From Candidatus Poribacteria bacterium (GTDB taxonomy: Bacteria > Poribacteria > WGA-4E > WGA-3G), in assembly GCA_022821065.1 (NCBI GenBank), contig JAJEEK010000079.1:76839-140838 (forward strand): a stretch of DNA of 64,000 bases, given 5' to 3'. Shown here piece by piece: positions 54,397-62,251 of the stretch (its first letter is position 1; the number at the start of each line of letters is the position of its first letter). The notes under the pieces were generated by a model. It was given only the letters and a program-made list of their open reading frames with translations. It was not told the origin of the DNA and did not search any database. A program made the translations under genes and the position numbers.

Positions 54397-54453
54397 ATTT
54401 CCTGCGAAATGGTGCGCTATACAACCCTATATCTAAAAGATTTCCGAGTGCCC

Positions 54454-55044
54454 TTACGTTGTACGGGGTTCAACGATTATCGACTTCGGGGACGTTGGGC
54501 ACGCGTATTGGCAGACACCACACCCGGTGCATCCGGAATCAAGCACCTCCACAACACCTTCTGTCGTGAGGTGAATCGCATCCTCTCCAATCGGGCACGT
54601 GTCAATACAATACGTACAAGCCACCGCTTTCGTCCGAAGGCAGGTCTCAACGTTGAACACTGCCAGACCGATCCTAATATCTTCGGCATAGACGGGTTTT
54701 AATGCGCCACTCGGACAGACATACATACATGCTAACGAATCACAGATAACACACGGTTGTTCGTCAGGGTCGATGTAAGGGGTGTTAGCGATAGCAGGTT
54801 GAACGTTCTGTAACGGAAGAATGGCGTTTGCTGGACAGTTCTTGATACAGTTACCACACCGATGGCACGTCTCCAAGAATTCCGCTTCAGGCAATGCCCC
54901 GGGTGGACGTAAAATATAGCCTCTGTCCGATTCCTCAACCGGTAAATGTTCATGCATCTGGTCGTCGAGCAATTCAGCGACCGGTTGCATGATTTGGTTG
55001 AGTGCTTCCTTGAAAAAACCGCGTCTCCCTGTTTCACGAGCCAT
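54454..55044 (-). CDS. Ferredoxin-like protein with four 4Fe-4S motifs (NapG/MauM-like)
   Basis: 196 residues from ATG 55044, with GAGGAC upstream; a GTG at 55083 would add 13 residues and is nearly as likely. The N-terminus RETGRRGFFKEAL resembles a twin-arginine signal. Four cysteine clusters follow: CHRCGNCIKNCP, CVICDSLACMYVCP, CLRTKAVACTYCIDTCP and CTGCGVCQYACP, matching the NapG/MauM electron-transfer family. The partner enzyme is not in the window. It lies just downstream of the SufR-like regulator. Confidence 0.85.
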   Translation of the reverse strand: MARETGRRGFFKEALNQIMQPVAELLDDQMHEHLPVEESDRGYILRPPGALPEAEFLETCHRCGNCIKNCPANAILPLQNVQPAIANTPYIDPDEQPCVICDSLACMYVCPSGALKPVYAEDIRIGLAVFNVETCLRTKAVACTYCIDTCPIGEDAIHLTTEGVVEVLDSGCTGCGVCQYACPTSPKSIIVEPRTT

Positions 55045-55088
55045 ACTATGATTTGTCCTCGAAAATCGGGGCAATTTTGGCACTCGGA

Positions 55089-55721
55089 CTACCCTTCAGA
55101 GGTCTTCGGAATCCGATAGCAGCATCTGTGGCTCCCCTGCATCAGATGTTCTTCCCGAACAATCTTCGCGTCCAAAGATTGGCGGAAGAGTGCCAATTCA
55201 ATCTCACAGACGTGCGGGTATTCTTGTGCAATTACCGCAATAGGGCAGTTATGCTCTATTAAAACGTAGCCGTCTTCTTCCTCATGAAAACGTGCCATGT
55301 ACCCCTCTTCATCGCGGATACAGGCAAGTTCTTTGACGCGTTCAGGTAACGTTTTACCTTTCAGCCGGAGTTGATACGCCGTCAGCTGCGATTTCATACG
55401 CTCACGGAACACTTTATTGATGAAACCGGGGCCGTTGAATTTCGCCACCTCATGCATCAATCCAACAGCGAAGTTGGCGTAGGTTGTCGGGAAGAGGTTG
55501 TTTGCTTCATCGGTTAACCGATAGACATGGGGTGGACGCCCGCGCCCTTGCTTTTCTTGGTAATGTTCAACCAACCCTTCTGATTCAAGTATTGCGAGGT
55601 GTTGTCGGACCCCCATCTGGCTGATATGCAACGCATCTGTTAGTTGACCGACAGTCATGTTGGCGCGCATCTTTAGCAGCTGCAGGATTCGCATTCGGGT
55701 TTCGCTCATTTCACAATTCAC
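55089..55721 (-). CDS. SufR-like iron-sulfur-cluster-sensing transcriptional regulator
   Basis: 210 residues, GTG 55721 with GAGG seven bases upstream. Winged helix-turn-helix (about 5-70: MRILQLLKMRANMTVGQL, ISQMGVRQHLAILESEGLV, GRGRPPHVYRLT). The C-terminal sensor has Cys159, Cys172 and Cys200/201. The Cys159-Cys172 spacing is exactly x12 and Cys172-Cys200 is x27, matching the cluster-binding pattern of cyanobacterial SufR except for one missing middle cysteine. It likely represses genes when a cluster is bound. Co-directional with the ferredoxin gene. Confidence 0.85.
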   Translation of the reverse strand: MNCEMSETRMRILQLLKMRANMTVGQLTDALHISQMGVRQHLAILESEGLVEHYQEKQGRGRPPHVYRLTDEANNLFPTTYANFAVGLMHEVAKFNGPGFINKVFRERMKSQLTAYQLRLKGKTLPERVKELACIRDEEGYMARFHEEEDGYVLIEHNCPIAVIAQEYPHVCEIELALFRQSLDAKIVREEHLMQGSHRCCYRIPKTSEG

Positions 55722-55789
55722 GTGGCTACCTCATATTGGATTAACATCACAATTTTATATTTTTTTTGTTTTATGCAACCTTACAAAGC

Positions 55790-55819
55790 ATTATACCACA
55801 ACTGCATATTACAATTCAA
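55790..55819 (-). promoter_or_regulatory. Promoter of the SufR-like regulator
   Basis: On the minus strand TTGAAT (55814-55819) and TATAAT (55790-55795) are separated by 18 bases, about 70 bases before the GTG start. Confidence 0.55.
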
Positions 55820-55864
55820 GCGTTAAACGAATTTAGCACAGAGCAGTCAGGTGCTATTTTTCTT

Positions 55865-55893
55865 TTGTCTATTTCTCGCTTCTATGATACAAT
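55865..55893 (+). promoter_or_regulatory. Promoter of the PhyH copy 3 gene
   Basis: TTGTCT at 55865-55870 and TACAAT at 55888-55893 with a 17-base spacer, 59 bases before the TTG start. Divergent from the regulator promoter, so both could be controlled by one operator. Confidence 0.45.
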
Positions 55894-55951
55894 TCTGTAT
55901 AAAGTATGTTTGCGTATCTATTGATACGAAGGACGAAAAGGAGACGCGGAA

Positions 55952-56758
55952 TTGCAGCACGAACTCACCGAATCACAAATTAACGATTATCAGGAAAACG
56001 GATTTCTTGTTATCGAAAACTTTCTGGATGCCGACGAATTAGAAGAATGGCGACGTTGCACGGACGAATCTGTTGAGGAACGCCTCGGTACCTCCGTTGA
56101 ACAGATGACAAACCAGTTGGATGCGTCTAACTTTTATGCGCGGGTCTTTACGCAATGCCTCCGGTTGGCAGATTCACATCCGGGCATGCGGAAACTGGTA
56201 CATGATCCAAAAATAGGGAAGATGGCGACCCTACTCGCGGGGACTGATGGCATGCGGATCTGGCACGACCAGGCACTGATTAAACCGCCGTCCGGGAACC
56301 CAACGGCATGGCACCTCGATGTCCCGTATTGGTCATTTGACTCACGCGACGCGGTTTCGTTTTGGGTCGCGTTGGACGATGCGACCCTCGCGAACGGTTG
56401 TATGTGGTATCTACCCGGCACGCATAAAACTGCACGCTTTGATAACGTCGGTATCGGCGAAAACATAGGTGCGTTGTTCGATGTTTATCCAGAATGGAAA
56501 AAACTTGAACCGCAATCCGCACCTTGTCCCGCAGGCTCTATGGTATGGCATAACGGATTAATCGCACATGGCGCAGGCGCGAACATGACCTTTTCACATC
56601 GCCGAGCAATGACATGCGGCTTCATGCCTGATGGATGCACCTTCAACGGTAAACGCAACATCCTACCGGAAGACTATTTCAACTCGCTCGAAATTGGTGA
56701 CCTGCTTAACAATAACGTCCAGAACACACTCGTCTGGCATAAGGATTGGGAAAAATAG
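55952..56758 (+). CDS. Phytanoyl-CoA dioxygenase (PhyH) family oxygenase, copy 3
   Basis: 268 residues. TTG start at 55952 with AAGGAG eight bases upstream. Iron ligands His121 and Asp123 (TAWHLDVPYW), His206 (LIAHGAGANM) and Arg217 or Arg218 (FSHRRAM). GCMWYLPGTHK is the family strand. WSFDSRDAVSFWVALDD resembles short-chain PhyH members. Transcribed divergently from the SufR-like regulator; next gene is the phosphohydrolase. Confidence 0.9.
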   Translation: MQHELTESQINDYQENGFLVIENFLDADELEEWRRCTDESVEERLGTSVEQMTNQLDASNFYARVFTQCLRLADSHPGMRKLVHDPKIGKMATLLAGTDGMRIWHDQALIKPPSGNPTAWHLDVPYWSFDSRDAVSFWVALDDATLANGCMWYLPGTHKTARFDNVGIGENIGALFDVYPEWKKLEPQSAPCPAGSMVWHNGLIAHGAGANMTFSHRRAMTCGFMPDGCTFNGKRNILPEDYFNSLEIGDLLNNNVQNTLVWHKDWEK

Positions 56759-56765
56759 GTTAGGA

Positions 56766-56938
56766 GTAACCAGTAACCAGTGGCCAGTTACCAGTTAAAG
56801 AGCGTATCTGATTCATCTGTGGCTATCAGCCGTTAGCCGACAGCCATCTTACTGGAAACTGATAACTGATAACTGGAAACTGGAAACTAATAAAGAGACT
56901 TCTTTTCTGGAAACTGGAAACTGGAAACTGGAAACTGA
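56766..56938. repeat. Heptanucleotide inverted-repeat element 9
   Basis: Longest copy: CCAGTAACCAGTGGCCAG arm, an embedded CAGCCGTTAGCCGACAGCC block, then three runs of GGAAACT/GATAACT heptads. Between PhyH and the phosphohydrolase. Confidence 0.75.
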
Positions 56939-56957
56939 TACAAAGGAGAATTTAAGT

Positions 56958-58355
56958 ATGGCAAAACAACCGAATATCGTCCTGATGGGAGTCGATTCGC
57001 TCCTCGCAACACACATGAGCTGCTACGGGTACCATCTACTCACAACACCGCACATTGATCGGTTTGCGGAAGGTGCCACCCTCTTTGAGAAGACTTATAG
57101 TGCGCATATCCCGACAACGAGTGCTTATGCCTCTATGCTCACAGGGATGGATACGTTCAGCACACAGGTGGTCGCGTTGCGTCACCAGGGCCCACTGCGC
57201 GAGGAAGTCAAAACGTTGGCGGAAATCCTACGGGAAGCAGGTTACGACACTACATGTGTCGGATTTGGTGGACCGAGTGGTCGTGGGTTCGATACCTATC
57301 TCGAATTCTCTGGCTGGGGTCCTGATGAAAGCGGACGCAGCCCGAAAGCAGAGAACCTCAACAAAACGACGCTTCCCGAACTCAACCGACTCATTGATCA
57401 GAGCGACGAAAAACCGTTCTTCCTGTTCTTGCGCCACATGGATCCGCATTCTCCCTACCTACCACCCGCGCCTTATGAACGGATGTTCTACCACGGCGAT
57501 GAGTGTGATCCGAGCAATACATCCATGGAACCGGTGATGTCGTTTAAACCGTTTTGCGACTACTTCGCCTCTTGGATGCCAGCCGGCATCACTGACAAAG
57601 ACTACGTCATCGCGCAATATGATGGTGCAATCGCTTACATGGACGCATGTATCCAGACACTCTTCAATGCCCTTGAAACGCGCGGCGTGATGGACGAAAC
57701 GATCATCGTTATCAATGGCGATCACGGTGAGACGCTCTATGACCACGAATGCTGGTTTGACCATCACGGACTCTACGATGTCACGTTGCATGTGCCGCTT
57801 ATTATCCGTTACCCGGGTCGCGTGCCTGCCGGAAAACGGGTCTCAGGTTACAACCAACACAAGGACCTCGTCCCGACGCTCCTTGAACTTGCAGATATCG
57901 AAACCGATATTGAATTTGACGGTCAGAGTCTTACGCCGCTGATCCGCGGCGAGATCGCTTCTTACGATAGCGAATTCTATATTACAGAATGCACGTGGAT
58001 GCGTAAGCACGGTTGGCGGACACCGGAATGGAAGCTCATCGTCGCACTTGAACCCGACTTCCATTTCAAGCCCCCTGTTGAACTCTATAACCTGATCCAG
58101 GACCCTGATGAAAACAACAATCTCGCTGACGAACATCCGGACATCGTCAATGTCCTCGAAACACGGATGAAAAACTGGATCCGCAAACGAGAGCAGGAGA
58201 CAGGATTGGAGAACCCGATCATGCATCAGGGAGATTGGCACGGCAAAAAAGGTGTCGGTCCATTCAAAACCTCCGAACAGGCGTACGATACCCTCCATAT
58301 CGGGAACCCAGGTGAAGCGGCACGCTTACAAGCGAAATCGAGAGACGAAAAATAG
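56958..58355 (+). CDS. Alkaline-phosphatase-superfamily hydrolase, sulfatase-like
   Basis: 465 residues, ATG after AAGGAG. NIVLMGVDSLLATHMSCYGY and, later, INGDHGETLYDHECWFDHHGLYD supply metal ligands typical of the sulfatase branch. At the place of the sulfatase C/S-x-P-x-R site the sequence is TTSAYASMLTG: Thr53 sits where the formylglycine-forming Cys or Ser should be, and the Pro and Arg are missing. So it is unlikely to be a formylglycine sulfatase. A threonine nucleophile as in phosphotransferases and phosphodiesterases of this superfamily is more plausible. No signal peptide, so cytosolic. Substrate unknown. Confidence 0.82.
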   Translation: MAKQPNIVLMGVDSLLATHMSCYGYHLLTTPHIDRFAEGATLFEKTYSAHIPTTSAYASMLTGMDTFSTQVVALRHQGPLREEVKTLAEILREAGYDTTCVGFGGPSGRGFDTYLEFSGWGPDESGRSPKAENLNKTTLPELNRLIDQSDEKPFFLFLRHMDPHSPYLPPAPYERMFYHGDECDPSNTSMEPVMSFKPFCDYFASWMPAGITDKDYVIAQYDGAIAYMDACIQTLFNALETRGVMDETIIVINGDHGETLYDHECWFDHHGLYDVTLHVPLIIRYPGRVPAGKRVSGYNQHKDLVPTLLELADIETDIEFDGQSLTPLIRGEIASYDSEFYITECTWMRKHGWRTPEWKLIVALEPDFHFKPPVELYNLIQDPDENNNLADEHPDIVNVLETRMKNWIRKREQETGLENPIMHQGDWHGKKGVGPFKTSEQAYDTLHIGNPGEAARLQAKSRDEK

Positions 58356-58561
58356 CGGATAGCCGTCAGCCGTCGGCTGTCAGCAGTCAGCAAAGAGGGG
58401 AAGTGGCAATCAGCAAAGAGACAGTCAGCCATCGGCAAAGAGGTGTTAGGTTAGCACAATGTTTCTTACCGACAGCCTCTTGGTTTCCGAAAGCCGAAAG
58501 CCGAAAGCCATTCTTCCGATAGCCGATAGCCGATAGCCGATAGCCGATAGCCGATAGCCAT
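58354..58561. repeat. Heptanucleotide repeat element 10, GATAGCC class
   Basis: Begins with GATAGCCGTCAGCC and ends with six tandem GATAGCC heptads. The middle holds GTTAGCACAATGTTTCTT, the same spacer core as elements 1 and 3. In the 226-base gap between the phosphohydrolase and PEP-hydrolase-family genes. Confidence 0.75.
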
Positions 58562-58581
58562 TAAGCAAGGAAATTTAAAAA

Positions 58582-59403
58582 ATGCCGGATTATAGACGAA
58601 GTGAAGTTTTAGGACGACTCAGGGCAGAATTGGATCAAGGAAAACATTTACTCGCTGTTGGTGCCGGAACAGGTATCACTGCGAAATTCGCTGAACAGGG
58701 TGGCGCAGACCTCATCGTAATTTACAACTCTGGTCGCTACCGGATGTCAGGGTTCGGTTCTTGTGCAGGACTCTTGGCTTACGGCGATGCGAACGCCATC
58801 GTCATGGAGATGGGCGAACGCGAAGTGTTACCTGTTGTCAAAGAGACACCCGTCATCGCTGGTGTTAACGGTACAGACCCGACGCGCCGGATGCGCAATT
58901 TCCTTAAACAGGTCCGAGACATCGGTTTCGACGGTGTGAATAACTTCCCGACTGTCGGTGTCATCGACGGCACTTTCCGAGTGACGCTCGAAGAGACGGG
59001 GATGGGTTTCTACAAAGAGGTCGAGACGATCGGGATCGCGCACGAGATGGACCTCTTCACGATTGTCTATGTCTTCAACTCCGAAGAGTCGGAGAACATG
59101 GCAAAAGTCGGTGCGGATGTCATCATCGCGCACATGGGGACGACAATCGGCGGTACCATCGGTGCGGAAACGGCTTTCACACTTGAAGATGCGGCGGTGC
59201 GTGTCCAAGAGATTTGTGACGCTGCACAATCGGTGAACCCGAATGTTATCTGTCTCTCGCACGGCGGCCCCATCTCAAAGGCACCGGAGGCGGCGTTTAT
59301 CAACGAGAAAACGGATACGGTCGGTTTCGTGGGTGCGTCCAGCATAGAACGCTTTGCCTGCGAGGAGAGCATCCCACGCGTCACCGCTTCATTTAAGGAA
59401 TAA
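58582..59403 (+). CDS. Phosphoenolpyruvate hydrolase family TIM-barrel protein
   Basis: 273 residues, ATG after AAGGAAAT. Matches the PEP_hydrolase/TIM-barrel signal-transduction family: HLLAVGAGTGITAKFAEQGGADLIVIYNSGRYRM, GFGSCAGLLAYGDAN, GVNGTDPTRRM, FDGVNNFPTVGVIDG, ADVIIAHMGTTIGG and SHGGPISKAPEAAF are all characteristic (segments quoted in short pieces). A carbon-carbon or phosphoester hydrolase role is family-level inference. Often linked to sugar or phosphonate degradation; its neighbours here are the phosphohydrolase and a PhyH oxygenase. Confidence 0.85.
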   Translation: MPDYRRSEVLGRLRAELDQGKHLLAVGAGTGITAKFAEQGGADLIVIYNSGRYRMSGFGSCAGLLAYGDANAIVMEMGEREVLPVVKETPVIAGVNGTDPTRRMRNFLKQVRDIGFDGVNNFPTVGVIDGTFRVTLEETGMGFYKEVETIGIAHEMDLFTIVYVFNSEESENMAKVGADVIIAHMGTTIGGTIGAETAFTLEDAAVRVQEICDAAQSVNPNVICLSHGGPISKAPEAAFINEKTDTVGFVGASSIERFACEESIPRVTASFKE

Positions 59404-59413
59404 AATCAGCGAC

Positions 59414-59514
59414 TTGTAGCATTGGAAACCGTTGGCCTCCTGTGCCTCCGTTGTAGCATAGGCTGTTGGTTCCTGTGCTTCCGTTGTAGCATAGGCTGTT
59501 AGCCTGTGCCTCCG
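59414..59514. repeat. Three-unit tandem repeat (period 33-37 bases)
   Basis: Units start at 59414, 59451 and 59484, each with TTGTAGCAT, then GCTGTT-G and CCTGTGCCTCCG. No inverted arms. It lies between the PEP-hydrolase-family gene and the metzincin gene and is not coding. Confidence 0.6.
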
Positions 59515-59600
59515 TGAGACCCACATTCACAAGTTCACATAACGAGGTAAGTGTATAAGTAATTACAGAATTTACTATAAACCCCTCACGGAAACGATAT

Positions 59601-60869
59601 ATGAAACTTTTGAAAAAAATGAGATATATCTTCAGTCTTCTGCTGGTAGCGTCTCTACTCTTCAGCATCACACCCGTAGTGCATGGATTCATCGCCTATG
59701 AGCAGTATGGATATCGCCTTTATATTTTAGCGTGGAAGGTACATAGGAAACATTGGGACATCGGCTACGGGTATGGCTGCGAATGTCCCGAAGAACATAC
59801 ACGCAATCCACAATTACTGGAGGAAGCGATTACCAAGGCTTTACAGATGTGGCTTGCGCCTTTGCGACCTTTGACGAAAAGACCCATCGTTAACGATTTT
59901 CGCTACCATCTGAACGCCGACCTTGCCGAGGTTGACATGCGGATTACGTTTGAGTGCAAACGTTTGGCTTCATTTGTATTGTTAAGCAACAGGGAGAATC
60001 CAGATATTCTTTTGCGTGTCGGTACGGAGGTCCCTCGTCTCGGCACGGACGTATCTCGTCTCATGAACAGCATCGTGCATGAAATTGGTCACGCCTTCGG
60101 GCTAACAGATACTTATTTGGGTGCTGAAATCATCGGCGATCCCCTCATCAGCACTGGTGGTTTTAAAAAAACTTCAGGAACGCAACCAGCCTCAATCATG
60201 TCAGCTCATCTGAATGTTGTTCGTGATGGTATAACTGAACTTGGTGAGGACGATAAGCGCGGTATTATCTGGCTCTACAAGTATTTTTTTGATGGTTTAA
60301 CCGATGATTGTTTCTTGCCCGATGGCTCACGCAGTTTTTTGCCGCAGCAGTGCAACTATAACTTTTTAGAAATTGACGACTGTTTTTTTGACGACTATGT
60401 TTTTCAGGAAGACCCGCGCGGCTGTGTTCCCAAGTATCCGCTGATTTTTGAGACCAAGCACAGTTTGCCCAAGTATGTGTTACAGTTGCTTGAAGAAGAC
60501 CCCACCATTGACATCAATGCACAGGATGAAAGCGGCATGACTGCCCTGCACTATGCGGTGATGTATGAGAAGGCGGAAGTCGTCAAAGCACTACTTGATC
60601 ACGAGGATATCAAGCCTGCCCTCAAGAACAAGCAAGGGGAGACACCGCTTGACATAGCACTCGCAACGGATAACAGTGCCATCATCGAGATGTTTCCTGA
60701 GCCACCGCCGCGCAAAGAGGATGTCAACGGCGATGGTGTCGTCAACATTTTGGATCTGGTCGCAGTGGCAGCAAAGTTTGGGGAAAAAGATGCCGGCAAT
60801 GCCGATGTTAACGGCGATGGTGTGGTCGATATACGGGATTTGGTGCTGGTAGCAGGGGCGTTTGGTTAG
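59601..60869 (+). CDS. Secreted metzincin-type metalloprotease with ankyrin and dockerin modules
   Basis: 422 residues, ATG 59601. Signal peptide to about residue 29. The protease domain has HEIGHAFGLTD: zinc ligands His160 and His164, catalytic Glu161, and Asp170 as the third ligand, with a SIMS-type Met-turn near residue 195, as in snapalysin-like metzincins. Cysteine-rich linker (about 230-290), ankyrin repeats (about 300-355: GMTALHYAVMYEKAEVVKALL), and two C-terminal dockerin F-hands (DVNGDGVVNILDLV and DVNGDGVVDIRDLV). The third-ligand Asp and the ankyrin-dockerin combination are unusual. Probably secreted and attached through dockerin-cohesin or a Por-like route. Confidence 0.85.
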   Translation: MKLLKKMRYIFSLLLVASLLFSITPVVHGFIAYEQYGYRLYILAWKVHRKHWDIGYGYGCECPEEHTRNPQLLEEAITKALQMWLAPLRPLTKRPIVNDFRYHLNADLAEVDMRITFECKRLASFVLLSNRENPDILLRVGTEVPRLGTDVSRLMNSIVHEIGHAFGLTDTYLGAEIIGDPLISTGGFKKTSGTQPASIMSAHLNVVRDGITELGEDDKRGIIWLYKYFFDGLTDDCFLPDGSRSFLPQQCNYNFLEIDDCFFDDYVFQEDPRGCVPKYPLIFETKHSLPKYVLQLLEEDPTIDINAQDESGMTALHYAVMYEKAEVVKALLDHEDIKPALKNKQGETPLDIALATDNSAIIEMFPEPPPRKEDVNGDGVVNILDLVAVAAKFGEKDAGNADVNGDGVVDIRDLVLVAGAFG

Positions 60870-60891
60870 GGCGAGACATCGGAGATGAGTT

Positions 60892-62109
60892 ATGTTTTAC
60901 AGTCTAACCGAACTCATAGAAAAAATTAGGCTTGGTGAAGACGCAACGATCGAATTCAAAAGAGAGATGCCGCACAGAGACAGTATGGCAGATGAGATTG
61001 CCGCTTTTGCAAACACCAGAGGCGGTGTAATACTTATAGGTGTTGACGATAATAGTGAAATTGTAGGACTTGGTCTGCAGCAGTTAAACCGGGTGGAAAA
61101 AACAGTCGTTGAAATCTGCGAAGACAGTATTGAACCCGCCGTTCCGATTTTCACAGAGAAATTACGGATTGATGAAAAGAACCTATTGAAAATAGGGGTG
61201 CCGAGGAGCTTATTTGTTCACAAAACTGCAAACGGGTATTATACGCGTCAGGAAAGCAGGAAAAAAGAGATGTCAACAGAACAGTTAGCACGACTGTTTC
61301 AAACCCGATCACAACCACGCATAACTCCTTTTGAAAAACTACCCGTCCCAAACACACGTAAAAGGACATTAAGGGAAGTGCTTTATCGGCGATTCATCAC
61401 AGAAAATGCCCCTGAAGATATGATAGAAGACCTACTCCTGAAAAGAAGCTTGCTCGTTCAAGAAGGTCGGGAGATTCGTGCTTCTGTCGCTGGCGTTTTG
61501 ATGGGTCATGACACACCTGATGATTTCCTCTATAACAGTTTTATTCAAGCCGTTTATTATCGCGGGAAAGAAAAAGATGCAAACTATCAGATTGATGCAA
61601 AAGATTTTAGAGGCCCCCTTGACCAACAGATTATAGATGCCTTTAAATTTGTTCAAAAACACAACGAGGTATCCGCGCGGAAGGAAATTGGCAGGATAGA
61701 CCAACCCCAATACAGTATGCGTGCTGTTTTTGAAGCAATTGTTAACGCGGTTGTACATAGAGATTATTCAAAAAGCGGCTCAAAAATTCGTCTGTTTATG
61801 TTTCGGGATCGACTTGAGCTATATTCTCCAGGCGCGTTAGCAAATACGCTGACGATTGATAAATTACGCTATAGCCAAGCCACGCGTAATGAACTCTTAG
61901 CGCGTTTACTATCGGAAATTGCTTTAGATGATCGTGATGGGAAACAGGTGAAACGGAGGCACTTTTTGGAACGACGGGGTGAAGGCGTCGGTATCATTCT
62001 GAACGAAAGCGAACAATTGAGTGGAAAAACACCCATCTATGAACTTTTTAACGAAGAATTATGCTTGACAATATTTGCAGCAAAATCTCTTCAAGAAAAC
62101 AACGACTAA
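60892..62109 (+). CDS. Schlafen/AlbA_2 domain ATPase-like regulator
   Basis: 405 residues, ATG after GGAG. N-terminal AlbA_2 (Schlafen, divergent AAA_4) domain: EDATIEFKREMPHRDSMADEIAAFANTRGGVILIGVDD (about 15-55). The C-terminal HATPase_c_4 region has AVFEAIVNAVVHRDYSKSGSKI and GEGVGIILNESE. Proteins of this layout are putative transcriptional regulators or DNA-binding ATPases, sometimes in defence-related settings. No neighbouring toxin or nuclease is seen. The stop is seven bases before MITE copy C. Confidence 0.85.
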   Translation: MFYSLTELIEKIRLGEDATIEFKREMPHRDSMADEIAAFANTRGGVILIGVDDNSEIVGLGLQQLNRVEKTVVEICEDSIEPAVPIFTEKLRIDEKNLLKIGVPRSLFVHKTANGYYTRQESRKKEMSTEQLARLFQTRSQPRITPFEKLPVPNTRKRTLREVLYRRFITENAPEDMIEDLLLKRSLLVQEGREIRASVAGVLMGHDTPDDFLYNSFIQAVYYRGKEKDANYQIDAKDFRGPLDQQIIDAFKFVQKHNEVSARKEIGRIDQPQYSMRAVFEAIVNAVVHRDYSKSGSKIRLFMFRDRLELYSPGALANTLTIDKLRYSQATRNELLARLLSEIALDDRDGKQVKRRHFLERRGEGVGIILNESEQLSGKTPIYELFNEELCLTIFAAKSLQENND

Positions 62110-62116
62110 ATAGTGC

Positions 62117-62238
62117 AGGACGGACGCAATTTTGACTGCAGCGTGTTTTGTTCGATGAGATTTCTCTGAAAACATAGCCTTCTTGTGGCACAAACTGGGA
62201 AGTTTGTGGTACAAAAGAGCAGCATGCGTAAGCCCTAT
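62117..62238. mobile_element. MITE-like element, degenerate copy C
   Basis: The right end GCGTAAGCCCTAT differs by one base from the family terminus and is preceded by AACTGGGAAGTTTGTGGTA, as in copy A. The left end AGGACGGACGCAATTTT is degraded. The ribosome site of purL (GGAG) starts just after the right end. Confidence 0.6.
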
Positions 62239-62251
62239 AGTGGAGAAAGTA

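Noticed and set aside
35311..58561. CRISPR array
   Set aside because: The repeat units are 7 bases and tandem, without unique spacers of 30-40 bases, and no cas gene is present.
59414..59514. CRISPR-like tandem repeat with three units
   Set aside because: Units are contiguous with no spacers between them and period varies from 33 to 37.
60892..62109. Defence island around the Schlafen/AlbA protein
   Set aside because: Neighbours are a protease, a MITE and purL; no nuclease, toxin or restriction genes are near.
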